Shown here: positions 1-7,454 of the stretch, one piece after another
How positions within the stretch are numbered: the stretch's first letter is position 1
How the letters are laid out: every line of letters begins with the position of its first letter
Assembly (NCBI GenBank): GCA_964613805.1
Contig: CAZTJF010000003.1
Coordinates: 1 to 64,000 of the forward strand
Origin: XYD12-FULL-36-8 sp964613805
GTDB lineage: Bacteria > Bacteroidota > Ignavibacteria > Ignavibacteriales > Ignavibacteriaceae
DNA: 64,000 nucleotides
Direction: 5' to 3'
Program-made: the position numbers and the translations under genes
The notes under the pieces: generated by a model
Databases searched by the model: none
What the model saw: the letters and a program-made list of their open reading frames with translations, nothing else
What the model was told of the DNA's origin: nothing

Positions 1-1015
1 GATTTATTGGCTGTACAGTTCTGTTGAAAAGCTCAACCCATTCAGGTTCACCTGTCAAAGGTGCATACATTATTTCATTGATAACCAAATCGTTATAATT
101 ATTTCCTGGAGGATATGCCGTGAACTTGAGAATTTTTTTGTTGTTCGTAGTATCTTCATCTAAGCTAAAAGTAACCTTGGATATAATTTGATAGCTTCCA
201 GCAGCAATTGACGAAATGTTTGTGCTTGCAGATATTGAATCGCCAGCGGATAAGTTAGAAAACGTTTGCGAATAAATTATTTCTGATGGGCTGCCAACTG
301 AATCAAAATCAGTATCATTATATATTTCAATCGTGTAAGAAGTCACTGCTAAAATACCAGAGTTTTGAATAGTGCTTGTTATCTGAACATTCTGTCCTTG
401 AATAGGAATTTGCGGGAAAATCGTTAAGGACTTTACTCTTAAGTCATAATTAAGTGGCGTTACCGAATTTCTAAATCCTGGAGTTCCATTTTGAACCTGT
501 GAGTTTGCCCAGTTTGAAGGTAGACTATCGCGATTCATCAGTATTTTTTCATCAGAATATCCCGTGCCGTTGTTTGTTGTATATGTGTAACGATCGAGAG
601 TGTCATTTGCAGCGTCAACAAACCAAATTGGTCGGTTTGTTGTGTTCGCCATTCCTGAAGTTCCAAATGCATTATCCGAGATTTTCAGTTTTAATGCATT
701 CGCAGGAATCAGTGAGTTGTAAATTCCCCCATTAAAATCATAATCACCCTCAAGAATTACTGCAAAAGATTTTGGCGGAAGAACAGTTCCAAATCCCGCC
801 GAAATGATATTATCAGCGTTAGAGGTGTAGTAAATTATTTTATGGTTGGATAGATCAAAGGATTGCGTTTCGCTTCTGTTATAGATTTCTATAAACTCGT
901 TATTGCCGGAAATGGGATTGAACATAACTTCGTACAGAATTAAAGATGTATCTGCTTGAGCAAATACTCTAATTCCAAACAGAACGACAAATACAGATAG
1001 CGAAAATATTTTCAC
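1..1015 (-). CDS. Secreted lamin-tail-domain (LTD) protein, C-terminus off the window edge
   Basis: The frame is open from a GTG at 1013-1015 to base 1, giving 338 codons with no stop. The N-terminus is a signal peptide (basic VK, hydrophobic core, cut near FAQA). Residues from about 22 (ILYEVMFNP, then NEFIEIYN) to about 150 form a lamin-tail domain, an Ig-like fold common in secreted bacterial proteins. A CARDB-like adhesion segment follows (NYDLRVKSLTIFP, then TTNNKK). A second LTD begins near the edge (LVINEIMYAP, EPEWVELFN). The ATG at 1021-1023 is out of frame and meets a stop after three codons, so GTG is the likely start. By analogy with other cargo in this window a T9SS sorting domain probably lies beyond base 1, which cannot be seen. 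No enzymatic function is evident; a surface or extracellular role is inferred. Confidence 0.85.
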   Translation of the reverse strand, partial: MKIFSLSVFVVLFGIRVFAQADTSLILYEVMFNPISGNNEFIEIYNRSETQSFDLSNHKIIYYTSNADNIISAGFGTVLPPKSFAVILEGDYDFNGGIYNSLIPANALKLKISDNAFGTSGMANTTNRPIWFVDAANDTLDRYTYTTNNGTGYSDEKILMNRDSLPSNWANSQVQNGTPGFRNSVTPLNYDLRVKSLTIFPQIPIQGQNVQITSTIQNSGILAVTSYTIEIYNDTDFDSVGSPSEIIYSQTFSNLSAGDSISASTNISSIAAGSYQIISKVTFSLDEDTTNNKKILKFTAYPPGNNYNDLVINEIMYAPLTGEPEWVELFNRTVQPIN

Positions 1016-1106
1016 AATAACATTCTTTAGTTTAAGTGGAATTTCAGAGGTAAGTTAATTTTTATTTGGGTTTTCAGCAAGAAGGGAAAAGAAAAAAACA
1101 ATAGAA

Positions 1107-1223
1107 CGCTGAAGATGCAGATTCGACTGATTCACACTGATTTTTGATCTGCGCTGATCCGCTTATCTGTCAGCCTCGGGCTGAATCAGCGTCATCTGTG
1201 TATGCCACTACGTGGTGCGATTA
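1107..1223. repeat. Dispersed intergenic repeat, family A copy 1
   Basis: This non-coding segment between two minus-strand genes is built from short repeated words. GCGTCATCTGTG, TGCCACTACGTGGTGCG and the reverse complement of CTGATTCAGCC..GAGGCTGACAG all recur in diverged form at 7331-7452. The rest of the 1016-1290 spacer is AT-rich and shows no gene. It resembles the small palindromic repeats that litter many Bacteroidota/Chlorobi genomes; the function is unknown. Confidence 0.65.
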
Positions 1224-1290
1224 AATTAGCTGTTTGTTTATTTCTACTCAGTGCGATTACCATATTAACAACTTAATCATTAGACAAATG

Positions 1291-2550
1291 CTATATTCCA
1301 AAGCCAACAGCTTTATTATAATTATTATCATTTATTGAATAGAAACCTCTATAGCACAAATTCAAGTAATCGGATAATTCTTTTTTTGACATTTTGCCAT
1401 TTAATTGCATACTGCTTTTCACTTGTTTCATAAAACTAACGATGAATGCCCCAGTAACTTTCCTATCCTTAAGCGATTGTAAAATATCATCGTCAAAAAG
1501 CGAGATGATATTTACATCGTCGGTTTCTCTTTTAATCAGCGATAAGTAATTCAGCGGTTCGATTTCGGCTATATCAAGAATCATATCAAATCTTCCTGGT
1601 CTTGATGCAGCAGTATCAACCAAGTTTTTATCATTTGTAGCAGCGAGCAGAAAAACAAAATTTGGTATTATGCCGTCAAGCGACTGGAGGAAATCCGAAA
1701 GTTCTGTCTGATGATAGTTGGATGCTCTGTCTGATGCAAGAAAATCAAGATCATCTATTATAAGTAGGCAAGGATTAAAATAGCTGCCAAACTCAAACAG
1801 CTTTTTAACTGGAAGCCGTCCGCCATTACATAAAATTACTGTGCATTTGCCAAGGGTTGCAGTAATAATTGAATTTATTATCTGAGTTTTGCCCGTTCCC
1901 GGTTTACCATTAAATAAATATCTTAGGGAAATTTTTGTGTCATCAAATCTACCGATAGAATCAATGAACCGTTTAATTTGAATCCTCTTGTCGTTAGAAA
2001 TAAACAAGTTTGAAAGCTGAGTTGGAACTGTATCAACAAACTCGACAGCACTCAGTATCTCGCCTTTGTATTTTTCTCTATCGAAGCGAACCACTCTATT
2101 TCTTATTGGTGAGAAAGCTATGGCATTGGCAATCAACAGTTTGGTCAGTTCTTCTGATTGATCTGCTTTTTTACTAATTCCGCTTACATAGAAAAAGGAT
2201 TTGCGGAAAACATCCTCGCAATTAAGTTCAAATGAAAAATGAGTTTGAAAACAAATCTCATAACTTTCATCAAAATAAGTTAATGAGAAAAAAAGATAGA
2301 GATCAGAGAAAGAATACATACCATTTTTTTCATTAAAATTAAGTGTTGGAGTGATAACCGCTGGTTCAATGTTGTTTCTTATTGCAAGTGCCTTGTTAAC
2401 GATTATATTTTCATTTGTCAATTTGCCGAGATAAAGTTTGTAGAGGTAATCTTTAACAATCATTGTGTGCGTATCGGTAAGGTAAGCTTTAAATAAAGCA
2501 TTGCTTATTTTCTCTTCGGGAATGAATAGGAAAGTATTGTCTTCTGCCAT
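1291..2550 (-). CDS. AAA+ family ATPase with unrecognised N-terminal domain
   Basis: A 419-residue protein. Residues 1-190 match no family I recognise. The AAA+ core follows: Walker A GKPGTGKT at 215-222, Walker B LLIIDDLD at 262-269, sensor-1 ATN at 304-306, and SRPGRFD at 316-322 with paired arginines typical of the classical AAA clade (FtsH/BCS1/proteasomal type). The start ATG at 2548-2550 has a strong Shine-Dalgarno (AAGGAG, about 6 bases upstream). No transmembrane segment or protease domain is apparent, so the ATPase probably remodels a partner protein. It is transcribed divergently from a WYL regulator across a 146-bp spacer. Classification as AAA+ is firm. The substrate is unknown, and a link to defence or stress rests only on its neighbours. 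Confidence 0.9.
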   Translation of the reverse strand: MAEDNTFLFIPEEKISNALFKAYLTDTHTMIVKDYLYKLYLGKLTNENIIVNKALAIRNNIEPAVITPTLNFNEKNGMYSFSDLYLFFSLTYFDESYEICFQTHFSFELNCEDVFRKSFFYVSGISKKADQSEELTKLLIANAIAFSPIRNRVVRFDREKYKGEILSAVEFVDTVPTQLSNLFISNDKRIQIKRFIDSIGRFDDTKISLRYLFNGKPGTGKTQIINSIITATLGKCTVILCNGGRLPVKKLFEFGSYFNPCLLIIDDLDFLASDRASNYHQTELSDFLQSLDGIIPNFVFLLAATNDKNLVDTAASRPGRFDMILDIAEIEPLNYLSLIKRETDDVNIISLFDDDILQSLKDRKVTGAFIVSFMKQVKSSMQLNGKMSKKELSDYLNLCYRGFYSINDNNYNKAVGFGI

Positions 2551-2601
2551 AACGGCTCCTTTTTTTGATGGTAAAAATCCGAAAAAGGAGCAGTTAAATT
2601 C

Positions 2602-2618
2602 TTATCATGGGGTGATAA
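2602..2618. promoter_or_regulatory. Candidate operator and promoter elements in the AAA/WYL divergent spacer
   Basis: TTATCA-N5-TGATAA is a perfect 6+6 inverted repeat between the two divergent starts. TATAAT hexamers follow at 2624-2629 and 2667-2672; the second is 25 bases before the WYL start and could be its -10 box. No convincing -35 was found. Autoregulation by the WYL protein is inferred from position only. Confidence 0.35.
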
Positions 2619-2696
2619 AATTGTATAATGTTGAATATGGAAACGAACTTGAGTATTTATGCGATGTATAATTAGAATAATTTGTAACACAATAAA

Positions 2697-3518
2697 ATGA
2701 ATTTAGAAGATTTATTTAGAAGGAATGAATTGTTAGCATTTGTACTAAATGGCGATCTTGAATCAAAAGCTGATTATGCTCAAAGATTTAATGTTGCTGA
2801 AATAACAATAAATAGAGATCTACTCTGGCTGAGAAAGAAAGGGATTCAAATTTACAGCAAGAATAACAAAGTCGTTTTGCTTGGAAATCCCACGAAATCC
2901 ACGATTCTTGAACTTTGTTCTAATTATTTGCCTCTCAAATTACAATCAGAACTGGTTAATAAATCGTTAAAAGGATTGAGCATCATAGCTCAATCGACAA
3001 CTTTTGCTCACCTTGTATTGATTTCAAAAGCAATCAAAGAAAAAATGATTCTAAAAATGAAGTACAAAAGATTTTATGACAATGAGATTGAAGATTATGA
3101 AATAAAACCGATAAGTTTATTTCAAAGGGGAAATAATTGGTCAATACAAGCTATCAAAAAAGATGAAGAGGTAATTAAAACATTTTATGTATCAAGGATT
3201 CAGAAATTGTGGCTGTCAGATCAAAGTTTTTCTCAAATAAAAGGGGCAATAGGTGAGAATAATAAAGAAAAGATAGTGCTAAAATTTTCAAGTGAAGTCG
3301 CAGATCAACTGGTTGATAAAGTTTGGTTTGAAGACTTCGAACTCAAAACACTGGACAATGGTGATGTTTTATTATATACGGAACGTGAGATAACTAATAA
3401 TCTTGCAGCATGGTGTATTAGCTGGTGGGATAAATTACAAATAATTGACACCCCAAAATTAAGAACGATAATACAACAGATGATTAGCGCTTTTGCTAAT
3501 AAAAACAGTTTTCATTAA
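2697..3518 (+). CDS. WYL-domain transcriptional regulator
   Basis: A 273-residue protein. The N-terminal 60 residues form a winged helix-turn-helix of DeoR/HTH_11 type (DYAQRFNVAEITINRDLLWLRKKG). Residues about 105-185 are a WYL domain: an alternating strand region (KMKYKRF), then the diagnostic segment RGNNWSIQA followed by FYVSRIQKLWL. The WYL triad itself is degenerate (W-S-I). The C-terminal 80 residues resemble the WCX extension. There is no clear Shine-Dalgarno before the ATG, which is common in this phylum. WYL regulators sense ligands such as nucleic acids or nucleotides and are frequent in defence loci. Here it is divergent from an AAA+ gene and is followed after 48 bp by a UDG-like gene, probably in one transcript. 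Confidence 0.85.
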   Translation: MNLEDLFRRNELLAFVLNGDLESKADYAQRFNVAEITINRDLLWLRKKGIQIYSKNNKVVLLGNPTKSTILELCSNYLPLKLQSELVNKSLKGLSIIAQSTTFAHLVLISKAIKEKMILKMKYKRFYDNEIEDYEIKPISLFQRGNNWSIQAIKKDEEVIKTFYVSRIQKLWLSDQSFSQIKGAIGENNKEKIVLKFSSEVADQLVDKVWFEDFELKTLDNGDVLLYTEREITNNLAAWCISWWDKLQIIDTPKLRTIIQQMISAFANKNSFH

Positions 3519-3566
3519 ATTTTAGTATCAATCTAAATTCATATTACATAAGAAAGGGAAATTTCA

Positions 3567-4157
3567 ATGTTGCGATATAAACCTTGGGTAGGAAAATTTT
3601 ATAATAATAGAAATAATCCACTTGGAACGAAATTATTAATTCTTGGTGAGTCGCATTGGGGTATGGATGAAATAGAAGATGGTGAATGGGATGTTCAGAA
3701 TATTACAAAATTGATAATTAAACGGCAGATTAGTGGGGAGAAAAGGATACGATTTCTTACCTCAATATTTCGCATTTGTAAAAAGCAATTTGGAAATTTA
3801 TCAGAGGAGGATTTCTGGAATTCGGTTGTCCTTTATAATTATATACAAGTTAAGGGCAACATAAATAAACCTGGTGATCGTCCAACTTCAGAACAATGGG
3901 AAGCAAGCATAAAACCATTTATAAATGTAATAAGGAAGTTTACGCCCAACAAAATGTTGGTTTTAGGTAAACAACTTTGGTTTAAATTGCCCAATGCCAA
4001 TGGATGTGACGGACCGTTTGAATTTACTTGGTATTATGAATTCACAAGTGGTAAGAAGTGTTTGGCAACTTATATCTACCATCCATCTAGATATCCCAGA
4101 GGATTTAAAGGACGAAACTCAGGTGATATTTTTAAAAAATTATTGCGGTCAAGCTGA
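3567..4157 (+). CDS. Uracil-DNA glycosylase-superfamily-like protein
   Basis: A 196-residue protein with Shine-Dalgarno GAAAGGGA before the ATG. Near residues 24-32 lies LILGESHWG, in the position of motif 1 of the uracil-DNA glycosylase fold (GQDPY/GExPG type). Near the C-terminus lies HPSRYPRGF, resembling motif 2 (HPSxxxxxRGF). The central LVLGK strand fits the same alpha/beta fold. The motifs differ from canonical Ung, so base specificity cannot be assigned, and a nuclease or nucleotide-binding role is possible. It lies 48 bp after the WYL regulator on the same strand, so co-expression is likely. Superfamily membership is fairly likely; activity is unproven. Confidence 0.6.
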   Translation: MLRYKPWVGKFYNNRNNPLGTKLLILGESHWGMDEIEDGEWDVQNITKLIIKRQISGEKRIRFLTSIFRICKKQFGNLSEEDFWNSVVLYNYIQVKGNINKPGDRPTSEQWEASIKPFINVIRKFTPNKMLVLGKQLWFKLPNANGCDGPFEFTWYYEFTSGKKCLATYIYHPSRYPRGFKGRNSGDIFKKLLRSS

Positions 4158-4219
4158 GATTTATCAAATTATTTTCTGGTGCTCTGCCCCTATTACGCGA
4201 ATAATTAAATATTATTGTA

Positions 4220-5380
4220 TCACTTACAATACTTCTGTATATCTGCATATGCATCAAAGAAGCCAAGCTCGCCGGCTTTTTTGAGATCAGCGCAGCCATC
4301 TTTTTTCTTTTTAAGCATTTGCTTTGCGAGCCCGCGTGAGTGATATGCTCTGCCGTCTTTGGGATTCAGTTTAATCATCTCAGAAAAATCTTTTATTGCA
4401 GCATCGTACTTTTTAGTATCCAATAAAATTTTACCGCGTTTGAAATATGCATCACTGCTTTTAGAGTCGAGCTTAATTACTTGGGCATAATCATCCATAG
4501 CTTCTTTTGTTTTATTCTGCTTTGCTCTGATATCGCCTCTAAGCATCAACGCTTCGATGTTTTTAGGATTTGCTTTCAGCATCGCAGATATATCGTCAGC
4601 GGCTTCCTCATATTTTCCTAATTTATAATAAAGATCTGCTCGTCTGCTGACTGCATCAATGTTCTTTGGATTTTGATTGATGACAAATGAGTAATCTTCA
4701 ATTGCTCCCTCAAAATCTTCGGCAAGCACACGGTCGTTTGCTCTGTTCAAATAAACGTCAACATTTGTAGAATCAAACTCTAATGATTTGGTAAAATCCT
4801 CTATCGCTCCTTGATGATCTTTAAGCATACCTTTAACATTTCCTCTGTTCACATAGGCTTTCGGATCATCGGAATTTATTTTTATTGCTTCATTATAATC
4901 GAGCAAGGCGCCTTCATTATCACCCATCTCGGCTTTCAAATAAGCTCTGTTGAAAAATGCCGTGTAACTTTCATTCTTCAGTTCAATGGATGAATTCAGA
5001 TCTGCTAATGCTTTCTGTTTTTCTCCCAACTCCATATAAAGGATTGCTCTATTCAGATATGCCTCGGAGTTCTCTGGATTAAGCTCTATTGATTTTGAAA
5101 AGTCTTGCACTGCAGAGCGATAATTCTTAAGCTGACTGCGGGTTCTGCCCAAATGAAAATATGCCTCTGCTGAAGTTGAATCTTCTGCAATCGCCTCTAA
5201 AAATTTTACTTCGGCTTCTTTGTAATATGTTGAGTCGTAAAGATCAAGTCCCTCTGACACCAGATGACTCGATACGGAGCAGCCAGTGAGAAGATTAAGA
5301 CAAAGATAAAGATTAAGAAAGAGCAAAGCGTAAAAAGACTTTGAAGATAAAAATTTGATAGAATGTAAGAAGGATTTCAT
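4220..5380 (-). CDS. TPR-repeat lipoprotein
   Basis: A 386-residue protein. The N-terminus is a lipoprotein signal peptide ending in the lipobox LTGC (Cys about 34), so the mature protein is probably membrane-anchored on the periplasmic side. The rest is about ten tandem 34-residue tetratricopeptide repeats (recurring AYxNRGxxxxxLGxxxxAIxDY pattern), a protein-protein interaction scaffold. The last segment (KKKKDGCADLKKAGELG, then DAYADIQKYCK) is a common cap in Bacteroidota TPR proteins. The start at 5378-5380 follows AAGGGA. The gene lies 18 bp downstream of the dehydrogenase gene and is probably co-transcribed with it. The partner is unknown. Confidence 0.9.
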   Translation of the reverse strand: MKSFLHSIKFLSSKSFYALLFLNLYLCLNLLTGCSVSSHLVSEGLDLYDSTYYKEAEVKFLEAIAEDSTSAEAYFHLGRTRSQLKNYRSAVQDFSKSIELNPENSEAYLNRAILYMELGEKQKALADLNSSIELKNESYTAFFNRAYLKAEMGDNEGALLDYNEAIKINSDDPKAYVNRGNVKGMLKDHQGAIEDFTKSLEFDSTNVDVYLNRANDRVLAEDFEGAIEDYSFVINQNPKNIDAVSRRADLYYKLGKYEEAADDISAMLKANPKNIEALMLRGDIRAKQNKTKEAMDDYAQVIKLDSKSSDAYFKRGKILLDTKKYDAAIKDFSEMIKLNPKDGRAYHSRGLAKQMLKKKKDGCADLKKAGELGFFDAYADIQKYCK

Positions 5381-5398
5381 GACATTTGTCCCTTCGTT

Positions 5399-6169
5399 TT
5401 ATTTTTCAAAATGTAATCTGTGTGAAAATATAAAATCAAAAATGAAATTAGGCAACAGTTTTATCAATTTTCCTCCAAGCACCGTGCCGAATGGAAATTG
5501 AATAATTTGCTTTTCTTTCTTAATTCCTCTTATGATAATACCAGCAGCTTTTTCCGGATTCATCAAAAATGGCATTTTAAATCTGTTTTTTGAAACCATC
5601 GGAGTGCTTACGAAACCGGGTCTGACATTTATAACTTTTACATTGTGAGATTTTAATTCACCTCTAATGCTTTCAAGAAAAGTTGATGCCGCGGCTTTGC
5701 TTGCACAGTAAAATCCATTTGTGGGAAATCCTCGAACATCGGCAATGCTGGAAACTCCTACAATCATTCCACTTTTTCGAGGCAGAAAATCTTTGAGCAG
5801 TTCTTCAACACAGTAAATCATACCAAGCACATTCACTTGAAATATTTCATCGGCATAATCTGAATTTAAATTTTCCACAGATGCTTTGTGTCCAACGCCA
5901 GAGTTAAGAATGGCAACATCTATATTAATATCCTTTTCTCTCAGTTCATTAAAAACTTTTTTAACTTGCCGCTTGTCTCTAACATTACACTGATAGTTGT
6001 GAATGAAATTATTTGGGGATTTCAATTGATTTGCAAGTGAGTCGAGAACTTCTTTTCTTCTTGCGAGAAGAATGAGATTGCAATTTTCAGCTGAAAGTTG
6101 CTTTGCAAGCTCATAGCCAATTCCGCTTGATGCACCGGTGAGGAGGATGGTTTTGTTTGATAGGGTCAT
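5399..6169 (-). CDS. Short-chain dehydrogenase/reductase (SDR)
   Basis: A 256-residue classical SDR. The NAD(P)-binding motif TGASSGIG is at about 11-18, RRKE at about 38 suggests NADP preference, NSGVG replaces the usual NNAG, and the catalytic Ser (GVSSIAD) precedes the YCASK active site. The C-terminal 30 residues are hydrophobic (LIKLLPNFIFDFIFSH), as in membrane-associated SDRs of the DltE/YqjQ type. The substrate cannot be told from sequence; lipid or ketone reduction is typical. It is upstream of, and probably co-transcribed with, the TPR lipoprotein gene. Confidence 0.9.
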   Translation of the reverse strand: MTLSNKTILLTGASSGIGYELAKQLSAENCNLILLARRKEVLDSLANQLKSPNNFIHNYQCNVRDKRQVKKVFNELREKDINIDVAILNSGVGHKASVENLNSDYADEIFQVNVLGMIYCVEELLKDFLPRKSGMIVGVSSIADVRGFPTNGFYCASKAAASTFLESIRGELKSHNVKVINVRPGFVSTPMVSKNRFKMPFLMNPEKAAGIIIRGIKKEKQIIQFPFGTVLGGKLIKLLPNFIFDFIFSHRLHFEK

Positions 6170-6240
6170 GTTAGACTTTTTAAAGGATAAATAAACTGAA
6201 TATCAATGGAATTGAAACTATTTATATTTACCTTCGAGTA

Positions 6241-6316
6241 ACTCTGTATTCCTCCGTGCCGCTTCGTGTAAAATAAAAAGTTACACGAAGATACACGAAG
6301 AAAAATACGGAGACTC
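6241..6316. repeat. Hairpin repeat, family B copy 1
   Basis: A long imperfect inverted repeat: GCTTCGTGTAA on the left faces TTACACGAAG on the right, with further pairing of CTCCGTG and ATACGGAG outside. It sits between the dehydrogenase and ornithine carbamoyltransferase genes. A similarly worded element lies at 13157-13240. Probably a dispersed palindromic repeat; a role in mRNA processing between the two genes is possible but unproven. Confidence 0.6.
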
Positions 6317-6340
6317 ACAAAAATTTAAAATTGAGATTGA

Positions 6341-7273
6341 CTACATCACCAACGCCATAATTGCTTTTTGAACATGCAGCCGATTTTCTGCTTCATTAAA
6401 AATTACTGAGTTGGGTGAATCGGCAACTTCGTTTACAACTTCATCTCCGCGATGAGCTGGTAGACAATGCATGAACAAGTAATCCGCTTTTGCGTTCTTC
6501 ACCAGTTTTGGATTTACCTGATACTTCATGAATTTCTTTCTTCTTTCAGCGGCTTCTGCTTCTTGTCCCATGCTTGCCCAAACATCAGTGTAAACTATAT
6601 CGGCATTTTTTACTGCTTTAACCGGGTCATCGAGAATCTCAACTTTGCTTCCCATGTACTTTGCATTTTTCTTTGCATTATTTATAATCTCTGAATTCGG
6701 TTTGTAACCAGAGGGTGAAGCAATTGAAATATTCATTCCAACTTTTGAACAACCGTTGAGCAAGCTATGAGCCATGTTGTTTCCATCGCCAATGTAAGCA
6801 AGTTTAAGTTCCTTAAGTTTTCCTTTTTTCTCAAGGATTGTGAACAGGTCAGCTAAAACCTGACAAGGATGAAGGAGATCAGTCAGTCCGTTGATGACAG
6901 GAATTGATGCTCCTGCCGCAAGATCAATCACATCTTGGTGAGCAAAGGTTCTTATCATAATTCCATCTAAATAACGAGATAAAACTTTTGCTGTATCGGA
7001 AATTGATTCGCTTTTACCAAGTTGAAGATCGTTCGGACCAAAGTACATTCCGATCCCGCCCAGGTGATAAATTCCAGTTTCAAAAGATATTCTTGTTCTT
7101 GTAGAAGGTTTAGTAAAAATCATTCCAAGTGTTTTACCTTCAAGCACTCGATGCGGCTCGCCAATGTATTGCTTGTGTTTTAGGATTTTACTTACTTCAA
7201 AGATTTCATAAACCTCTTCAAGTGTAAGATCGTGAATTGATATTAGGTCTTTGCCTTTCATGTTGATTGCCAT
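6341..7273 (-). CDS. argF: Ornithine carbamoyltransferase
   Basis: A 310-residue enzyme that makes citrulline from ornithine and carbamoyl phosphate (or the reverse when catabolic). The carbamoyl-phosphate loop STRTR is at 57-61, HPCQVLADL at about 135, the ornithine-binding SMG loop in DVWASMGQE at about 233, and HCLPAHRG at about 270 with the catalytic Cys. These mark it as OTC rather than the acetyl- or succinylornithine variants found in many Bacteroidota. The start at 7273 has AGAGAGA upstream; a Met five residues in is an alternative. It is downstream of carbamate kinase on the same strand, so a catabolic (arcB-like) role is possible. No arginine deiminase gene is present in the window; carAB lies 11 kb away. 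Confidence 0.93.
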   Translation of the reverse strand: MAINMKGKDLISIHDLTLEEVYEIFEVSKILKHKQYIGEPHRVLEGKTLGMIFTKPSTRTRISFETGIYHLGGIGMYFGPNDLQLGKSESISDTAKVLSRYLDGIMIRTFAHQDVIDLAAGASIPVINGLTDLLHPCQVLADLFTILEKKGKLKELKLAYIGDGNNMAHSLLNGCSKVGMNISIASPSGYKPNSEIINNAKKNAKYMGSKVEILDDPVKAVKNADIVYTDVWASMGQEAEAAERRKKFMKYQVNPKLVKNAKADYLFMHCLPAHRGDEVVNEVADSPNSVIFNEAENRLHVQKAIMALVM

Positions 7274-7330
7274 TTTTATCTCTCTAGTTTAATTAAAGTT
7301 TTGTTTGTTAATATCCTAAGTCAAAAGTCA

Positions 7331-7452
7331 ATGGCACACTGATTCAGCCAGAGGCTGACAGGAACACAGATGTGGCGGATTTACACAGATTTTGATCAGC
7401 GAAGATCAGTTTAATCTGCGTCATCTACGCCTGCCACTATGGGGTGCTATTA
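7331..7452. repeat. Dispersed intergenic repeat, family A copy 2
   Basis: This element shares its word order with 1107-1223: CTGATTCAGCC, GAGGCTGACAG, AATCTGCGTCATCT and TGCCACTATGGGGTGC. It fills the spacer between carbamate kinase and ornithine carbamoyltransferase and ends next to the carbamate kinase stop codon. An inserted repeat in an operon spacer could affect coupling of the two genes. Confidence 0.65.
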
Positions 7453-7454
7453 AC

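Noticed and set aside
499..735. A 78-codon plus-strand frame near the left edge
   Set aside because: It lies antisense inside the lamin-tail-domain gene, which has a signal peptide and domain matches.
3994..4284. A 96-codon plus-strand frame overlapping the end of the UDG-like gene
   Set aside because: Same strand but another frame over the conserved HPS motif, no Shine-Dalgarno, and it runs into the convergent TPR gene.
7326..7345. TGGCACACTGATTC-like word resembling a sigma-54 promoter
   Set aside because: Lacks the GC element at -12 and is part of the family A repeat.
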